64,000 nucleotides of DNA from JAUVPY01 sp034412795. Its GTDB lineage: Bacteria > Chloroflexota > Anaerolineae > 4572-78 > NAK82. Below the pieces are notes generated by a model, which saw nothing but the letters and a program-made list of their open reading frames with translations, was not told the origin of the DNA and ran no database searches. This document shows positions 25,421-33,350 of the stretch, in pieces. The stretch's first letter is position 1, and each line of letters begins with the position of its first letter. Where the stretch lies: the NCBI GenBank assembly GCA_034412795.1, contig DAOUMD010000180.1, positions 1 to 64,000 of the forward strand, given 5' to 3'. The translations under genes and the position numbers were made by a program.

Positions 25421-25957
25421 CTAAAACACAGCAGGTGTCATAGCTGACACAAAAACAGCGCGTCCATCGCCTATGGCGGAGAGGACCTGCAGATTGGGCC
25501 CTTCGAAATAGATGCTATCCCCAGACTCCAATTCGTATTCTTCGTCACCCAACTTGACACACAGACGGCCTTCCAGCACCAGGATGCCCTCCTCGGTGGG
25601 CTGGGATAGGGGCTGAGCGATGTTTTCCTGCGAGGGGTCGACGCTGACCAGGAACATCTCCATTTTGCGATTGACGTCCGGCGTCAACAACTCGCAAATC
25701 ACCGTCGAGCCGGGCAGTTGCAGCCGTTTCCGGCAATTCCTCCGTACGACAGGGTTGGTGTCGTCATCGTCAGCGAGAAAATAAAACAGGGGCACGCCCA
25801 AGGCGTCTGCAATCTTGCGCAGCGATTTGATGGAGGGGTCCGCTTGATCGCGCTCGATCTGGCTGAGAAAGCTGGCCGTGAGGTCGACTTCCTTTGCTAG
25901 ATCCCGCAGGCTCATACCTAGTTCAGTACGCCGGGCACGAATTCTATCTCCGATCAC
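25421..25957 (-). CDS. XRE-family regulator with C-terminal cupin
   Basis: 178 residues. Helix-turn-helix in residues 1-60 (RARRTELGMSLRDLAKEVDL, SFLSQIERDQADPSIKSLRK) and a cupin_2 barrel from about 100 (EEGILVLEGRLCVKLGDEEYELESGDS). This architecture senses small molecules in the cupin, as in PuuR-like and methylated-compound regulators. It is the first gene of the minus-strand redox/C1 block, upstream of the gcvT-like gene, and is its likely local regulator. No operator was identified. Confidence 0.9.
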   Translation of the reverse strand: MIGDRIRARRTELGMSLRDLAKEVDLTASFLSQIERDQADPSIKSLRKIADALGVPLFYFLADDDDTNPVVRRNCRKRLQLPGSTVICELLTPDVNRKMEMFLVSVDPSQENIAQPLSQPTEEGILVLEGRLCVKLGDEEYELESGDSIYFEGPNLQVLSAIGDGRAVFVSAMTPAVF

Positions 25958-26054
25958 GTCTCACAGCTCCTTGCTAGGCATGGGCCATCTGGGCCAGTAG
26001 ATGCCCAACATCCATCTCGTCCTCGACAAACAGCACAGATAGACTCACTTCCTA

Positions 26055-26216
26055 TCACGCGCCAGGACGCCACTGGGTGTCACGATGGCGGTTCAGCGTG
26101 CGTTTCGGGGGGAGGTCAAACACTTCCGATAGGTTGGGATCAAGCATGAAGCGGTCACCAGCGCCAAGCGTAATCCGACCACTTTTGCGTACCAGGCGGA
26201 CAAACGAGACGAGGCC
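26055..26216 (-). pseudogene. Possible transposase/integrase C-terminal remnant
   Basis: On the minus strand the frame reads GLVSFVRLVRKSGRITLGAG then DRFMLDPNLSEVF and ends WRPGA stop at 26055. The beta-strand-rich KSGRITLGAGDRFML resembles the C-terminal tail of DDE integrases. It has no start and is cut off exactly where the small repeat at 26218 begins. The rest of the 25958-26406 gap holds a short frame ending LLAQMAHA, unrecognised. Confidence 0.4.
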
Positions 26217-26217
26217 C

Positions 26218-26311
26218 TTAGGAAGCATCCGGAAATAACTTTATATTTTCAGGCCAAAATTCCGAGTGAAATATTTCAAAATGCACAAAGTTATTCTTGG
26301 ACGCGGCCTTA
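26218..26311. mobile_element. 94-bp MITE-like element, copy 1
   Basis: Starts TTAGGAAGC and ends GGACGCGGCCTTA. The two halves are imperfect inverted repeats (GCATCCGGAAATAAC versus GTTATTCTTGGACGC reversed). A second copy at 42453-42546 has the same length and about 8 differences, near 91 percent identity by eye, 16 kb away. It lies between the HDAC-fold gene and the transposase-like remnant. Confidence 0.75.
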
Positions 26312-26406
26312 TCTTGCGGCAAGGAACGAGCTTGGTGCCTTGGGCAAGATGCAGGAAGATATTACACTTGTTCGACTCTGAAGGCAAGTTCTTGCATAGG
26401 GGCCAA

Positions 26407-27333
26407 TCAGTTTGTCTCCTTTTCAACGTCCAAGCCTCTTGCCATCCCCGCCGCGATGCGCACCGTCTGCAAGTGGATATCAACCGTATCCTCGATCTGG
26501 CGTCCATAGCCGCCCGACATGACCGTGGCGACCGGCAAGTCACCTCCCCGGCAAAACTCAAACACCAGGCGATCCCGCTCGCCCAAGCCCTCCTTGCTCA
26601 AGGAAAGACGCCCCAGTTGATCCCCGGCGTAGGGGTCGGCGCCAGCCAGGTAGATAACCAGGTCGGCATCCGCCAACTCCAGAGCACGAACCAACCCGAC
26701 CCGAAGAGCTTGCAGGTAGTCCGCATCCTCGGTTCCATCCTCGAGTTCGATGTCGAGATCGCTCAGCTCTTTGTGAAAGGGGAAGTTGCGCGCCCCGTGG
26801 ATGGAGAAGGTGAAAATGGTAGGATCATCGGCCAGAATAGCGGCGGTGCCGTTACCCTGGTGCACGTCACAATCAACGATCACCGCCCGCCGCACGAGGC
26901 CTTCGGCCTGCATAGCCCGGGCAGCGATGACGCTGTCGTTAAACACACAGTATCCCTGGCCGTGGTCACGGAAGGCGTGGTGGGTACCTCCGGCCAGGCT
27001 GACGGCCATCCCATCCCTCAGCGCGGCCCGGCAGGCAGCGATGGTGCCGCCCACCGAACAACGGGTGCGAGCCACCAACCCAGGCGACCAGGGCAGACCG
27101 ATGCGCCGTACCTCTTTGGGGGTGAGGTCGCCCTCTAGCACCCGCTTCAGGTAGTCAACGTCGTGGGCACGCAAGATTTGCTCGTCGGTCGCCGGTTCGG
27201 GCACGAGCATATCTTCGGGCGCCACCAGGCCGCCCGCCATGACAGCCTGCCTCAGGAGGACATACTTTTGGATGGGGAAACGGTGTCCCGGAGGTAAAGG
27301 AAGTGAAAACCCGTCGCAGTAGAAGATCTTCAT
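26407..27333 (-). CDS. Histone-deacetylase-fold protein (AcuC/acetylpolyamine amidohydrolase-like)
   Basis: 308 residues. The arginase/HDAC zinc site is intact: GGTHHAFRDHGQGYCVFND, IVDCDVHQGNGTA (Asp and His ligands) and YLAGADPYAGDQLGRL (third ligand and adjacent). A catalytic His pair GTHHA is present. Bacterial relatives remove acetyl groups from lysines, acetylpolyamines or other small amides. It ends the minus-strand polyol cluster, 103 bases after the TIM-barrel gene. Whether it belongs to that pathway is unknown. Confidence 0.9.
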   Translation of the reverse strand: MKIFYCDGFSLPLPPGHRFPIQKYVLLRQAVMAGGLVAPEDMLVPEPATDEQILRAHDVDYLKRVLEGDLTPKEVRRIGLPWSPGLVARTRCSVGGTIAACRAALRDGMAVSLAGGTHHAFRDHGQGYCVFNDSVIAARAMQAEGLVRRAVIVDCDVHQGNGTAAILADDPTIFTFSIHGARNFPFHKELSDLDIELEDGTEDADYLQALRVGLVRALELADADLVIYLAGADPYAGDQLGRLSLSKEGLGERDRLVFEFCRGGDLPVATVMSGGYGRQIEDTVDIHLQTVRIAAGMARGLDVEKETN

Positions 27334-27436
27334 ATAGCGTGAAACGGCACCTATTCAGCTAAAAGCTGCTGGGATTCTATACGATAAGGCCAGATGTAGC
27401 AAGGAAATAAGTCGAAGCGCGGTAATGACGAAAGCA

Positions 27437-28240
27437 TCAGGCGACAAGCAGCGCCTCTGCCCGCGTTTTCGCCTCCCGGGCCAGGTCGAAGGGATCCCAC
27501 TCCCAATAATAATCGCTGATCATCTCGATGGCCCAGACCCCGTCGTATCCAGTGCTGCGGATGGCGGCGATCCCCTCCTGGAGAGGGATGACGCCCTCAC
27601 CGGGGAAGACGCCTCGATCCAGATCGGACCACTCCTGGCCCCGGCGCGGCGTGGCATCTGACAGGTGCACCACGACGATCAGACGCGGGTCAAGCCTGGC
27701 CACCTCCTCCCACGGCGTGCCGCCAGCCCAGATGTGAAACGTGTCAATGTTAAGCCCGATGTTTTCTCGATCGGCGGCGTCGATCACCTCCAGCGCCTGA
27801 GCCAGCGTCTTTAGCGGAGCGAAGGCGACCGGTTCGAGCGCCAACCGGACTCCGAACGGTGCGGCGATGTCGGCCAGTGCCCTGAGTGACTTGGCAAACT
27901 CTGATCGCATTTGGGGCCACGAAAGATGCTCTAGCCCGTCCAGGGCCACCACCTGAAAAGCGCTGCATCCCAGAGTCTGAGCCGCTTCACATAATCTTCG
28001 ACAGCGTCGCTGCATGCCATCCGGGTCTTGGCGCTCGATCGGTTCAAAGGAACTGATCATATCCACGGCCAGCGAACCGAGAGCTGGCAACAACTCCTCC
28101 GCCTGATATCCGGCATCCAGATAGCGCTCCAACTTGAAGGTAGTTGGCTCGATGGCAGCGTATCCGGTCTGTTTGGCCACTCGTATATCGGTTATCAGGT
28201 TTGAATGCCTGGTACAAATGGTATGTAGTGACAACTGCAT
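27437..28240 (-). CDS. TIM-barrel sugar isomerase/epimerase (AP-endonuclease-2 family)
   Basis: 267 residues. It starts MQLSLHTICTRHSNLITDIR, an IolE/IolH-like opening. Metal ligands: E in RLALEPVAFAPL, D in GLNIDTFHIWAGG, H in VVHLSDATPRRG, and E in VWAIEMISDYYW. It likely isomerises or dehydrates a keto-cyclitol or keto-sugar acid made by the dehydrogenases encoded upstream in the same run. In the Thermotoga inositol route an epimerase of this fold acts after ring opening, which is compatible. The start follows the SDR stop by about 30 bases. Confidence 0.82.
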   Translation of the reverse strand: MQLSLHTICTRHSNLITDIRVAKQTGYAAIEPTTFKLERYLDAGYQAEELLPALGSLAVDMISSFEPIERQDPDGMQRRCRRLCEAAQTLGCSAFQVVALDGLEHLSWPQMRSEFAKSLRALADIAAPFGVRLALEPVAFAPLKTLAQALEVIDAADRENIGLNIDTFHIWAGGTPWEEVARLDPRLIVVVHLSDATPRRGQEWSDLDRGVFPGEGVIPLQEGIAAIRSTGYDGVWAIEMISDYYWEWDPFDLAREAKTRAEALLVA

Positions 28241-28271
28241 AAGGTGTCAAATCCTCCCCGTGCCGTACATC

Positions 28272-29087
28272 CTAACGCACAAAGGCGACGCCGCCATCCA
28301 CCGTGATAATCGCCCCCGTTATTTTGGCGGCCTGGTTGGAGACCAGGAATAAAGCGGCATTGGCGACGTCCTCAGGCTGGATGTTCGTCTTTAGGGCGCA
28401 GCGGTTCTTATAATAATTCGGGATTTCTTCTTCAGCGATATTGTAGCGCCTGGCTGTGCCCAGGCGATAGTCGTCGTCTTCCCAAAGACTGGACCCCTCC
28501 AGAACAGCATCCGGGCAAATTGTGTTGACTCGGATGCCGAACACCCCCAACTCTTTGGCCAGGGCGCGCGCCAGGGCCAGTTCACCCCCTTTGGTAGCGC
28601 AGTATAGACTTTTGTTAGACGCCCCAACCAGCCCATTTTTAGATGAGATAAAGAGCAGAGACCCCTTAGTCCCCGCCCCCTTCATGATGCTAACCGCTTC
28701 CCGGGCACACTTAACATAGCCTTTGAGGTTGGTGTCAATGATTATGTCAATATCTTCGTCAGACAGGCCATCTACCGGTTTGATTTGAGTGACAGCCGCG
28801 TTGTTGACCAGAATATCCAACCGGCCGAACTCCTTCAAAGTCAGATCAAATGCGCGTTTCACTTGCTGGCTGTCGCACACATCAGCTACCACGGGTAAAA
28901 CTGATCCGCCGCCGTATTTGGCGACCAGCTCCTCCTCGAACTGTTTCAGTCTGCGTTCATGTATATCAACCAGGACAACCTTGGCCCCAACCTTGACCAG
29001 TCCTTCGCCAATGGCTCGCCCAATGGCCCCGGCGCCACCGGTGATTAAGGCAACCTGAGTTTCCAAGTCCGATCTTTCTGCGTCCAT
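28272..29087 (-). CDS. Short-chain dehydrogenase/reductase (SDR)
   Basis: 271 residues. Rossmann cofactor motif TGGAGAIGRAIG near 16-27, NNAA in ILVNNAAVTQ, catalytic Ser in LLFISSKNG, the YxxxK pair in SLYCATKGG, and the C-terminal ITVDGGVAFV. A basic residue pattern after beta-2 (VDIHERR) suggests NAD preference through the Asp. It starts three bases after the kinase stop, so it is translated with the FGGY kinase. Probable substrate: a polyol or its keto form. Confidence 0.92.
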   Translation of the reverse strand: MDAERSDLETQVALITGGAGAIGRAIGEGLVKVGAKVVLVDIHERRLKQFEEELVAKYGGGSVLPVVADVCDSQQVKRAFDLTLKEFGRLDILVNNAAVTQIKPVDGLSDEDIDIIIDTNLKGYVKCAREAVSIMKGAGTKGSLLFISSKNGLVGASNKSLYCATKGGELALARALAKELGVFGIRVNTICPDAVLEGSSLWEDDDYRLGTARRYNIAEEEIPNYYKNRCALKTNIQPEDVANAALFLVSNQAAKITGAIITVDGGVAFVR

Positions 29088-29090
29088 ATT

Positions 29091-30632
29091 TTAGCTGGCC
29101 TCCTCGGCTTGAGTTGGCTGGTACAAAATTGCTTCCAGCGCGCGGTATGTCTCGTTAAATACCATCCTTCTCTCTTTATAAAAAGCTGAATTCTCTGAAT
29201 TCGGAGAGATGGAAGAGCTAACGCGGGTAGTGCGGCTGATGGCAGAACCAATGTCCTGGTATTCACCAGTCCCCACACCGGCCAGGAGAGCCGCGCCTAA
29301 ACATCCCGGCTCCTCTACACTGACTACCTCCAGGGGAAAATCCAGGACATCCGTTATAATTTGCCTCCAGATTGGAAGACGACTCCCGCCGCTTTCGCCG
29401 GTGCGGATGGTTTTAATGCGCTCGTTTCGGTCACGAGCAATGGTCTTAATCGCGTCAAAGCAATTTCCGATACAGAAGGCAACTCCCTCCATAACACTCC
29501 GCACCAAATGGCCTTTCTGGTGCCAATGAGTGATGCCGAGGAAAGAGCCCCGAGCATTAGGGTTGTAGAAGGGAGACCGTTCTCCATACAGATAGGGATG
29601 GAAAAGAAGTCCATCACAACCAGGCCCGACACTGGCCGCTAATGATTCCAACTCGCGATAGACTTCGGCAGCATCTAGTGTAAGGCATTCCCCAAAACAT
29701 TCATCTTTGAACCAGGACAGCACAGATGACCCGGCCATCGAAGAGGCTGAAACCGTATATCTGTCAGGAACAACGTGTTGTTGTGCCCAGACTGTGTACT
29801 CAGCCTGCCTGACAAAGCCTTTGAACGAGGCACGTAGGGTGCTGTTCGTACCTAGAAGTAGCCCGACCTCTCCCGATCTAATGACGCCCAAACCGACTAA
29901 CGCGCAGTGGGAATCACCACCGCCATAGACAACCGGCGTGCCCGCCTTCAAACCGCTGGTCGGGGCTGCCTCCTTGGTTACCTCGCCACAGACATGGCTC
30001 GATAGGCCAATGTCCGGCAGTTTTTCATTGGGAACCCCCAATAGTTCACAGAGTGAATCGGACCAGTCCTGTTGGGGCATGGCGATCAAGTTGGTGCCGG
30101 TAGCATCACAAATCTCGGTGCCAATCACCCCCGTTAGCTTGTAGCGAATATAGTCCTTGGCCAAGAGTATCCAGCGCGTCTCTTCTAGCGCCTGTTTATC
30201 ATTTCTCAGGACATAGTGGTAGATGGGCGGGAAATGCCCCGTCATGACCCGGCTGCCCGAGATCTTGACCACCTCGTCCAATATCCCGCTCCGCTGCAAG
30301 GCGGAAAGACTCTCGCCCAGTCGACTGTCGTGAGTGACAATCGTAGGCCGGGCCGGCTCACCCTTGGCGTTTAGAAACACCGGACAATGGTGGAAGCCAC
30401 ATACCCCAACACCGACGACGTCAGAAGGATTCACCCTGGATTGGGCTAACGCGGCCTGAATGGCTTCACAGCATCCACTCCACCACGTCCTGGGGTCCTG
30501 TTCCGCCCAACCTGACGGGCCAGCCAGGTAGGTATTTGTGGCAAAGCCTCGACCAAGGGGCCTACCGTTGAGATCAAAAACCACGGCCTTCAAGCCAGTC
30601 GTGCCCAGGTCTATGCCCAGTAAATGTCGCAT
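29091..30632 (-). CDS. FGGY-family carbohydrate kinase (xylulokinase-like)
   Basis: 513 residues from the ATG at 30632, chosen because GIDLGTTGLK must lie near the N-terminus and GAGG is eight bases upstream; earlier starts run into a repeat. Phosphate-1 motif LLGIDLGTTGLKAVVFD, the WWSGCCEAI region, GGGDSHCALVGLG, and the adenosine/FGGY-type EEPGCLGAALLAG at the C-terminus. It would phosphorylate the ketose or polyol from this cluster. The family covers xylulose, glycerol, gluconate, ribulose and erythritol, so the substrate is open. Confidence 0.9.
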   Translation of the reverse strand: MRHLLGIDLGTTGLKAVVFDLNGRPLGRGFATNTYLAGPSGWAEQDPRTWWSGCCEAIQAALAQSRVNPSDVVGVGVCGFHHCPVFLNAKGEPARPTIVTHDSRLGESLSALQRSGILDEVVKISGSRVMTGHFPPIYHYVLRNDKQALEETRWILLAKDYIRYKLTGVIGTEICDATGTNLIAMPQQDWSDSLCELLGVPNEKLPDIGLSSHVCGEVTKEAAPTSGLKAGTPVVYGGGDSHCALVGLGVIRSGEVGLLLGTNSTLRASFKGFVRQAEYTVWAQQHVVPDRYTVSASSMAGSSVLSWFKDECFGECLTLDAAEVYRELESLAASVGPGCDGLLFHPYLYGERSPFYNPNARGSFLGITHWHQKGHLVRSVMEGVAFCIGNCFDAIKTIARDRNERIKTIRTGESGGSRLPIWRQIITDVLDFPLEVVSVEEPGCLGAALLAGVGTGEYQDIGSAISRTTRVSSSISPNSENSAFYKERRMVFNETYRALEAILYQPTQAEEAS

Positions 30633-30652
30633 CCCGCTCTGCCTCATCCCTT

Positions 30653-30738
30653 GGGTCTGTCCCAAATTTTAGGACAGACGGGGGGTCGGGAGGTATCCCC
30701 CCGCTCCCCCCTGTGCTCCCGAAATTTGGGACGCACCC
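30653..30738. repeat. Inverted-repeat element, GGGTGCGTCCCAAATTT family
   Basis: The arms 30653-30669 and 30722-30738 are 17 bases with 15 matches (GTCCCAAATTT core) around a C/G-rich centre. It directly precedes the kinase start region. I see no further copy in this window. Confidence 0.55.
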
Positions 30739-30765
30739 TCATCTCTTCTGCAAGTGTAGTAGAAT

Positions 30766-30798
30766 ATATGGGCGGCAGATCCAGAATGCCGCCCATAT
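30766..30798. terminator. Strong hairpin between the iolM-like gene and the kinase
   Basis: ATATGGGCGGCA (30766-30777) and TGCCGCCCATAT (30787-30798) are perfect 12-bp arms with a 9-nt loop. There is no T-run on either side, so termination would be partial. It lies in a 297-bp gap with two repeat elements and no gene. Confidence 0.4.
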
Positions 30799-30823
30799 GA
30801 TTTCGAGTCTGGACAAGGGTCAA

Positions 30824-30919
30824 AAACCGGGTTTTCTGACCATCTGAATTTGGGGTTGGATATATTTCAAGGCGTTCTCGCGCAGTTTGATTCGCAGATC
30901 AAGTCCAAAAACCCGGTTG
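30824..30919. repeat. Inverted-repeat element, ACCGGGTTTT family (relative of 13063-13199)
   Basis: AAAACCGGGTTTTCTGAC near 30824-30841 is matched by the inverted GTCCAAAAACCCGGTTGC at 30903-30919. The arm core AACCGGGTTTT is shared with the element at 13063-13199. It sits against the 3' end of the MDR gene. Confidence 0.5.
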
Positions 30920-30929
30920 CGGCGAGGCA

Positions 30930-32123
30930 CTAGAATGTACACGTAATCTTGCATTCCTGCCTGTCTGTCCTCAACGTCACGATGTTCTCCGGCACTTCTT
31001 CCAAAGTAACCTTCTTGGTAATGATACGCGTCATGTCCATGCCGCCGGCCATGCACTCGATCACCCTGGGGAACGTTCCGTGTCCGGAGTGTCCCTGGGC
31101 ACCGACGATGTTTGCCCTGCGTACTTGCAGGACCTCTCCGGTCACCGGCATTTTGGCGTCTGCACGGGCCAGGACGACCACGGTGCTGTTGAGCGTCCTG
31201 CCGTCCCAGATCGCCTGCTCGATCTGGGGATAGACGACGGTCGGCAAACCAGTCGCCTCCAGGTAGAGGTCCGCGCCCATCCCGGCGGTCAGGTCCAGCA
31301 CCTTCTCTGTAAAATCTTCTTTGATGGGGTTGATGGCGTAATCGGCGCCCATCTCCAGACCCAACGCGGCTCTTTCCTCCTCAGGTTCCGACAGGATAAC
31401 TACCGAAGCACCGTGCCGCTTGAGAATGGCACAGGCTGCCATGCCTACCGGGCCACCGCCACAGACAACCGCCTTGTCCCCAGGCCTGATGCCTCCTCCA
31501 CGCTCAACCAAAGCGTTATAGGCGACGCTGGTGGGCTCTACCAGACTACCGGCCAGAAAAATGTCATCCCCATCATATACACCATCCAGGGGTTCCAGAC
31601 TCCATAGCAACCTGGCGGGCACGGTGAGGTACTGCGCAAATCCGCCGTTGATGTTAATGCCAATCTCGTCGAGCCGTTCGCAGTGATTGGGATAGCCGTC
31701 GGCACAGGGCCGGCACTCCCCGCACCACACCATCTCTTCCGTACACACCCACTCACCGCCCTTGAACGGTCGGTTGGTTACCTTGTCATACGCTTCGCTG
31801 CCGGCATCCACCACGATTCCCGAGATTTCGTGACCAAGGATGCTGGGGAAACCCGTTAGCCCGGGATAGAACATATAGCCGTCGTCATCCGGCTGAGCAA
31901 TGTGGACATCACTACCGCAGATTCCGCAGGCCTTTACCTGCAACAGAACTTCATTTGGCCCAGGGGTCGGAATATCATAATCGACGATTTCCATTCTGGG
32001 GTTTCGCCATACTTTGCTGCCCAGGTACGTCTGGCGCCCCTCGATGTCCTTGGGCCCCAGCTTGAATTCCGGTTTTGGTTCCCAGTCCGCATATAGTGTT
32101 ACACCCTGCATTTTGCCTTGCAT
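30930..32123 (-). CDS. iolM-like: Zinc MDR dehydrogenase resembling scyllo-inosose 3-dehydrogenase
   Basis: 397 residues. The unusual N-terminal extension WEPKPEFKLGPKDIEGRQTY before the catalytic domain strongly recalls the Thermotoga maritima TM0412/IolM protein, from memory, as do SLVEPTSVAYNAL and GSQGHSGHG-like GAQGHSGHGTFPRV. Catalytic zinc: C in ACGICGSD and H in GHEISG. Structural zinc: CGECRPC...NHC. NAD domain: GGGPVGMAA. In that pathway the enzyme oxidises 2-keto-myo-inositol to a diketone that is then hydrolysed. Neighbouring IolG-like genes fit; a hydrolase like IolN is not seen. Name by resemblance only. Confidence 0.8.
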   Translation of the reverse strand: MQGKMQGVTLYADWEPKPEFKLGPKDIEGRQTYLGSKVWRNPRMEIVDYDIPTPGPNEVLLQVKACGICGSDVHIAQPDDDGYMFYPGLTGFPSILGHEISGIVVDAGSEAYDKVTNRPFKGGEWVCTEEMVWCGECRPCADGYPNHCERLDEIGININGGFAQYLTVPARLLWSLEPLDGVYDGDDIFLAGSLVEPTSVAYNALVERGGGIRPGDKAVVCGGGPVGMAACAILKRHGASVVILSEPEEERAALGLEMGADYAINPIKEDFTEKVLDLTAGMGADLYLEATGLPTVVYPQIEQAIWDGRTLNSTVVVLARADAKMPVTGEVLQVRRANIVGAQGHSGHGTFPRVIECMAGGMDMTRIITKKVTLEEVPENIVTLRTDRQECKITCTF

Positions 32124-32161
32124 TTTGTTTTTCCTCCATAGTGTTATGTGCTAGGTAATCG

Positions 32162-32254
32162 CGTATCTTCTCAATATCTTGGGGTAAGGGCAGGTCTTGC
32201 GCCTGCCCAAGCGGGCAACCGCAAGGGTTTGCCCCTACTTTTTGAGAAGATACG
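32162..32254. repeat. Inverted-repeat element, CGTATCTTCTCAA family (copy 2)
   Basis: CGTATCTTCTCAA (32162-32174) and its exact inverse (32242-32254) enclose a GC-rich palindromic centre with GGGCAGG/CCTGCCC. It shares both arms and GGGGTA with copy 1 at 17472-17517, which is shorter by about 47 bases in the middle. It lies between two MDR genes. Confidence 0.7.
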
Positions 32255-32268
32255 TAATCGCCAGCTTT

Positions 32269-33339
32269 TCAAGGTTTGACAACCACCTTTATCGCACCGC
32301 CGAGACGTTTTTCCGCAGTCTCGAACGCGGTGTGGATCTGGTCAAGCGGAAAGGTGTGTGTGATGAGTTGTGACAAGTCAACAGTTTGCCGGCCGAGCAG
32401 CGCCAGGGCCTGCGCCAGAGACCGTTCGCCCTCGGCCTTGGAACCAGCAAGCGTGATATTCCACTGCACAATCTTGTTCACGTTCAACGGCGCAGATTCT
32501 TTATAGATACCCACTAACGCGACACGGCCGTTCTTTTTACTGAACTCAACGGCGTCAACCGCCGCCTGCGTTGTGCCCGCACATTCAAGCACAGCATCTG
32601 CGCCGACACCACCCGTCAACGCAATAATGCGCTCGACGACATTCTCCTCCCGGACGTTGATAGCGAGGTCCGCGCCCAGGCCAAGCCCCACTTCCAGACG
32701 CTCTGAGCGGGTCCCGGTGAGCACAATCGTGCCGGCGCCCAGCAAACGGGCCATCACCACCCCCATCAGGCCAATTGCACCAGGTCCTGAGACGACGACC
32801 GTTTCGCCAGCCTGGATGCCACCGATCCGGCGGATGCCATAGAGGGAGGTTGCCGCGGTGGTGATAAGCGTCGCCTCGTCCAGTGGCATGTCATCCGGGA
32901 TTCTGTACACCGAGTTGGTGTGGTTACAGACATATTCGGCGTAACCACCATTGGCGCTAAACCCATAATGGCGGTGGCCTTTTTCGTGATTTCCATAGTT
33001 CAGACACGTGTTATACAACCCGTCGCGGCAGTTATTGCAGACACCGCAGCCTTTGTGGGGTTCCACGGCCACCCGGTCGCCCGCGGCGAATTCGGTGACA
33101 CCCTCGCCCAAGGCGACAATCTCCCCCGTATATTCATGCCCAAAAATGAATTGGCCATAGGGAGGATGATTGGGCCAGCCGTGGGCTAAGATTTTGGGGT
33201 CCGAGCCACAGATGGCACAGGCTTTCACCTGGATAAGCACTTCGCCAGGGCCGGGTTGGGGCACGGGGTAATCATCAACCAACCGCATGTCACCTTCGCC
33301 GTACAGCACGGCCGCCCGCATTGTTTTCGGAAGTTGCAT
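32269..33339 (-). CDS. Zinc MDR dehydrogenase (polyol/sorbitol type)
   Basis: 356 residues from the ATG at 33339 (AGGAG seven bases upstream). Catalytic zinc C in KACAICGSDPK and H in FGHEYTGE. Structural zinc cysteines CGVCNNCRDGLYNTC. Rossmann GPGAIGLMGVV near 175. It has the compact size of galactitol-phosphate, sorbitol and threonine dehydrogenases. It follows the next MDR gene by about 12 bases, so two dehydrogenases are made together. Substrate unknown. Confidence 0.88.
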   Translation of the reverse strand: MQLPKTMRAAVLYGEGDMRLVDDYPVPQPGPGEVLIQVKACAICGSDPKILAHGWPNHPPYGQFIFGHEYTGEIVALGEGVTEFAAGDRVAVEPHKGCGVCNNCRDGLYNTCLNYGNHEKGHRHYGFSANGGYAEYVCNHTNSVYRIPDDMPLDEATLITTAATSLYGIRRIGGIQAGETVVVSGPGAIGLMGVVMARLLGAGTIVLTGTRSERLEVGLGLGADLAINVREENVVERIIALTGGVGADAVLECAGTTQAAVDAVEFSKKNGRVALVGIYKESAPLNVNKIVQWNITLAGSKAEGERSLAQALALLGRQTVDLSQLITHTFPLDQIHTAFETAEKRLGGAIKVVVKP

Positions 33340-33350
33340 CGTGTTTCTCC

